A stretch of 8,348 bases of DNA. Source: Rhodocyclales bacterium. Its GTDB lineage: Bacteria; Pseudomonadota; Gammaproteobacteria; Burkholderiales; Rhodocyclaceae. How positions within the stretch are numbered: the first letter of the stretch is position 1; every line of letters begins with the position of its first letter. The notes under the pieces are model-generated. The model did not search any database. It saw nothing but the letters and a program-made list of their open reading frames with translations, and was not told where the DNA came from. Position numbers and translations under genes: made by a program. The DNA is taken from assembly GCA_021286885.1 (NCBI GenBank), contig JAJTBM010000115.1, forward strand, positions 1 through 8,348. The letters are read 5' to 3'. Shown here piece by piece: positions 6,519 to 8,348 of this stretch.

Positions 6519-6594
6519 TGGTGGCCAGTCGCGGAATCGAACCACGGACACGCGGATTTTCAATCCGCTGCTCTACCAACTGAGCTAACTGGCC
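6519..6594 (-). tRNA. tRNA-Phe (GAA anticodon), CCA encoded
   Basis: The 76-base minus-strand sequence folds as a canonical cloverleaf. The acceptor stem pairs GGCCAGT with ACTGGCC, the D arm reads GCTC-AGTTGGTA-GAGC, and the anticodon stem pairs GCGGA with TCCGC around the loop TTGAAAA (anticodon GAA). The T arm is CGTGG-TTCGATT-CCGCG, with discriminator A and a genomic CCA at 6521-6519. It reads UUC and UUU codons. The gene has its own promoter (6607-6635) and terminator (6481-6507), so it is a stand-alone unit. Its 3' end faces the central cluster. Confidence 0.98.
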
Positions 6595-6606
6595 AAAGGA
6601 GAGCGC

Positions 6607-6635
6607 ATTCTAGACGCGGAATCGGCGTTCGTCAA
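6607..6635 (-). promoter_or_regulatory. Sigma-70 promoter of tRNA-Phe
   Basis: On the minus strand TTGACG (6635-6630) and TAGAAT (6612-6607) are separated by exactly 17 bases, each one mismatch from consensus. Transcription would begin near 6600, a few bases before the mature 5' end at 6594. The stretch between -10 and the tRNA (GCGCTC...) is a GC-rich discriminator like those of stringently controlled stable-RNA promoters. Confidence 0.88.
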
Positions 6636-6670
6636 GCCCATTTTATGCTGGCGACCACGCACCCCAGGGT

Positions 6671-8176
6671 TCAGGCCGGCGGGAACTGGTTACGGGCCAT
6701 GGGGCCGGGCAGTGCGGGGGGCGGGGGCTCGGTGCGGCTGAATGGAAAGACCACCTGCACGATGGTGCCCTGCCCCGCCGGATTGGGCGAGAGGCTGACC
6801 TTGGCCCGGTGCAGCTCGGCGATTTCGCGCACGATGGGCAGGCCCAGGCCGGAGCCGCTTTCGGCGCTGCCCAGCACCCGGTAGAAGCGTTCGAACACCC
6901 GCTCCCGGTCGGCTTCGGGGATGCCAACGCCCGTATCTTCCACTTCAACAATGGCCTTTTCGGTGGCGATGGTGCGCACCGTCACGCAGCCCCCGACAGG
7001 AGTGTATTTAAGGGCGTTGTCGATCAGATTCTTGAGCAGCTCGCCCAGCAGCACCGGGTTGCCGTCGATGAGCAGGGGCTGATCGGTGGTTTCCAGGCCG
7101 AAGTCGATGCCCTTCTGCAGGGCCCGGGGCACAAAGTCGGTGAGCATGGGACGCAGCAGGGCTTCCAGATCCACCTGTTCAACGGCGTAGATCTTTTCGT
7201 AGCTGGCTTCGGCCCGGGCCAGGGACAGGAGCTGGTTGATGAGATGGCTGGCCCGCTCGGCGCTCTGGGAAATCTGCTGGAGGGAGCGGTGGATCTGGGC
7301 CGGATCGGATTCCATCAAAGCCAGATCGGTCTGCATGCGCAGGCCCGTGAGGGGGGTGCGCATCTGGTGGGCCGCGTCGGCAATGAAGCGTTGCTGGGCC
7401 TGCAGGTTTTCTTCGAGGCGGGCCATCATCTCATTGAAGGCGATGATGAGGGGGCGCACCTCCTCGGGCACCCCGCCCACTTCGATGGGCGACAGGTCGC
7501 TCGGGCGACGGCGGCGGATCAAGCTCTGGAGCCGGTTGAGGGGCGCAATCCCCCGGGAGAGGCCCATCCAGACCAGGATCACCGCAATCGGGATGATCGC
7601 AAACTGGGGCAGCAGCACGCCCGTCACCACCCGGGACGCCAGGGTGCTGCGCTTGTTGCGGGTTTCGGCCACCTGCACCAGCACCAGCCGGCTGGGCTGG
7701 CTGGCGATGGGCTGGAGGATCTGGTAGGCGACCCGTACTTCCTCATCGGCGATGGTTTCATCCCGAAACTGGACCAGATCCGGCACCACGGTGTCGGGGG
7801 GCGTGGCGTTGGGGATTTCCTTGTCCCCGGCCAGCAGTTCGCCCTTGAAGCCGCGCACCTGGTAATACACGGTGTCGTCCTCGTCGGCCCGCAGGATCAA
7901 GCGGGCCGGTTCGGGAAAATTCACCCGGGGGCGACCGTTTTCGAGGGTCACGAGGCGCGCAATCGCCTTCACATTCACCGCCAGAGCCTGATCGTAGGGC
8001 TGATTGGCGATGCTGTTGGCCACGTTGTGGGTGACGATGATGGAAATCGGCCACAGAAACAGCAAAGGGGCGAGCATCCAATCGAGAATCTCGCCAAACA
8101 GGGAGTTGAAGGCCTTGCCCTCACCGCCTTCGCTGCGGGCCGCGTCGGCGTTGCGACGCCCTCTGGCGGCCCACAT
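6671..8176 (-). CDS. TctE/QseC-like two-component sensor histidine kinase
   Basis: A 501-residue inner-membrane kinase that senses a periplasmic signal and phosphorylates the regulator encoded just upstream. Layout: a cytoplasmic charged N-terminus, TM1 at about 34-50, a periplasmic sensor of about 130 residues resembling the 2CSK_N domain of TctE kinases (LVTLENGRPRVNFPEPARLI; YYQVRGFKGELLAGD; VRVAYQILQP), TM2 at about 184-205, and HAMP at about 206-260. The phosphoacceptor His270 lies in AAHQMRTPLTGL. The N box is LLKNLIDNALKYTP (380-393), G1 is DTGVGIP (414-420), the F box is FERFYR (428-433) and G2 is GSGLGLPIV (441-449). All catalytic motifs are intact. The proline-rich tail after 480 is probably disordered. 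The start overlaps the regulator stop as TGATG. In the family TctE controls tricarboxylate uptake, but no transporter genes are visible here, so the signal is unknown. By eye it is much more GC-rich than the central cluster. Confidence 0.93.
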   Translation of the reverse strand: MWAARGRRNADAARSEGGEGKAFNSLFGEILDWMLAPLLFLWPISIIVTHNVANSIANQPYDQALAVNVKAIARLVTLENGRPRVNFPEPARLILRADEDDTVYYQVRGFKGELLAGDKEIPNATPPDTVVPDLVQFRDETIADEEVRVAYQILQPIASQPSRLVLVQVAETRNKRSTLASRVVTGVLLPQFAIIPIAVILVWMGLSRGIAPLNRLQSLIRRRRPSDLSPIEVGGVPEEVRPLIIAFNEMMARLEENLQAQQRFIADAAHQMRTPLTGLRMQTDLALMESDPAQIHRSLQQISQSAERASHLINQLLSLARAEASYEKIYAVEQVDLEALLRPMLTDFVPRALQKGIDFGLETTDQPLLIDGNPVLLGELLKNLIDNALKYTPVGGCVTVRTIATEKAIVEVEDTGVGIPEADRERVFERFYRVLGSAESGSGLGLPIVREIAELHRAKVSLSPNPAGQGTIVQVVFPFSRTEPPPPALPGPMARNQFPPA

Positions 8177-8348
8177 CAGGCGTGGCTATCCGGCTTTTCG
8201 AGGCAATAGCCCAGACCGCGCATGGTCACAATCTGGACGCCGCTGTGCTCTAGCTTCTTGCGCAGCCGGTGCACATACACTTCGATGGCGTTATTGGAGA
8301 CTTCCTCGCCCCAGCCGCACAGGTGATCCACCAGCTGCTCCTTGCTCA
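8176..8348 (-). CDS. OmpR-family response regulator, C-terminal end (cut by window edge)
   Basis: The visible last 56 residues begin SKEQLVDHLCGWGEEVSNNA, continue IEVYVHRLRKKLEHSGVQIV and end TMRGLGYCLEKPDSHA. This is the DNA-recognition helix (SNNAIEVYVHRLRKKL) and C-terminal hairpin (I-x-T-x-RGLGY) of the OmpR/PhoB winged helix. The receiver domain lies beyond 8348. Its TGA shares one base with the kinase ATG, so the two are translated together. TctD/QseB-like regulators are the closest match given the partner kinase. Confidence 0.93.
   Translation of the reverse strand, partial: SKEQLVDHLCGWGEEVSNNAIEVYVHRLRKKLEHSGVQIVTMRGLGYCLEKPDSHA

Noticed and set aside
6444..6884. Plus-strand frame running across the terminator and tRNA-Phe
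   Set aside because: It crosses a structural RNA gene and a terminator, so coding is not credible.
6809..8209. Long 466-codon open frame on the plus strand
   Set aside because: It is the antisense shadow of the histidine kinase, produced by high GC at third positions. Its His/Gly/Gln-rich translation has no domain, whereas the minus strand carries every kinase motif.
1..8348. CRISPR arrays, insertion sequences, transposase or integrase genes
   Set aside because: No regularly spaced repeats, terminal inverted repeats or recombinase motifs were found on either strand.

Overview
The window reads as chromosomal DNA of a Gram-negative proteobacterium, most likely a betaproteobacterium. This rests on the TctE-type histidine kinase and OmpR-type regulator pair, an E. 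coli-like ugd, a tRNA-Phe with encoded CCA, and AGGAGG-type ribosome sites. The genus cannot be fixed from the sequence.

Left edge (1-621): the start of UDP-glucose 6-dehydrogenase (ugd, minus strand, cut by the window edge). It is followed by about 380 bases without a convincing gene. That gap holds a rightward terminator-like hairpin with two more hairpins before it, a possible small RNA.

Centre (622-6420): two divergent gene groups around an AT-rich control region (1950-2173). Leftward are a class I glutamine amidotransferase-like gamma-glutamyl hydrolase (PuuD type) and a MarR-family regulator. Rightward, tightly packed, are a CPA2-type cation/proton antiporter, a YbdK-type carboxylate-amine (glutamate-cysteine) ligase, an exported beta-lactamase-fold protein whose catalytic motif looks lost, and an OmpA-domain periplasmic protein interrupted by a one-base frameshift. 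The ligase would make gamma-glutamyl amides or peptides and the hydrolase would cut them. An antiporter in the same cluster and a MarR switch suggest a gamma-glutamyl-compound stress, ion or efflux module. That functional link is inference. The divergent control region carries a 16-base imperfect palindrome overlapping a plausible promoter, plus related half-sites, which fits autoregulation by the MarR protein.

Right part (6421-8348): a strong intrinsic terminator, tRNA-Phe(GAA) on the minus strand with a near-consensus promoter, then the 3' two-component pair (minus strand): an OmpR-family response regulator (only its C-terminal end is present) overlapping a complete TctE/QseC-like sensor kinase. 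The kinase gene is by eye clearly more GC-rich than the central cluster, and the 3' end of the tRNA faces the cluster. The cluster may therefore be an acquired block beside a tRNA, although no integrase or repeated attachment site is visible.
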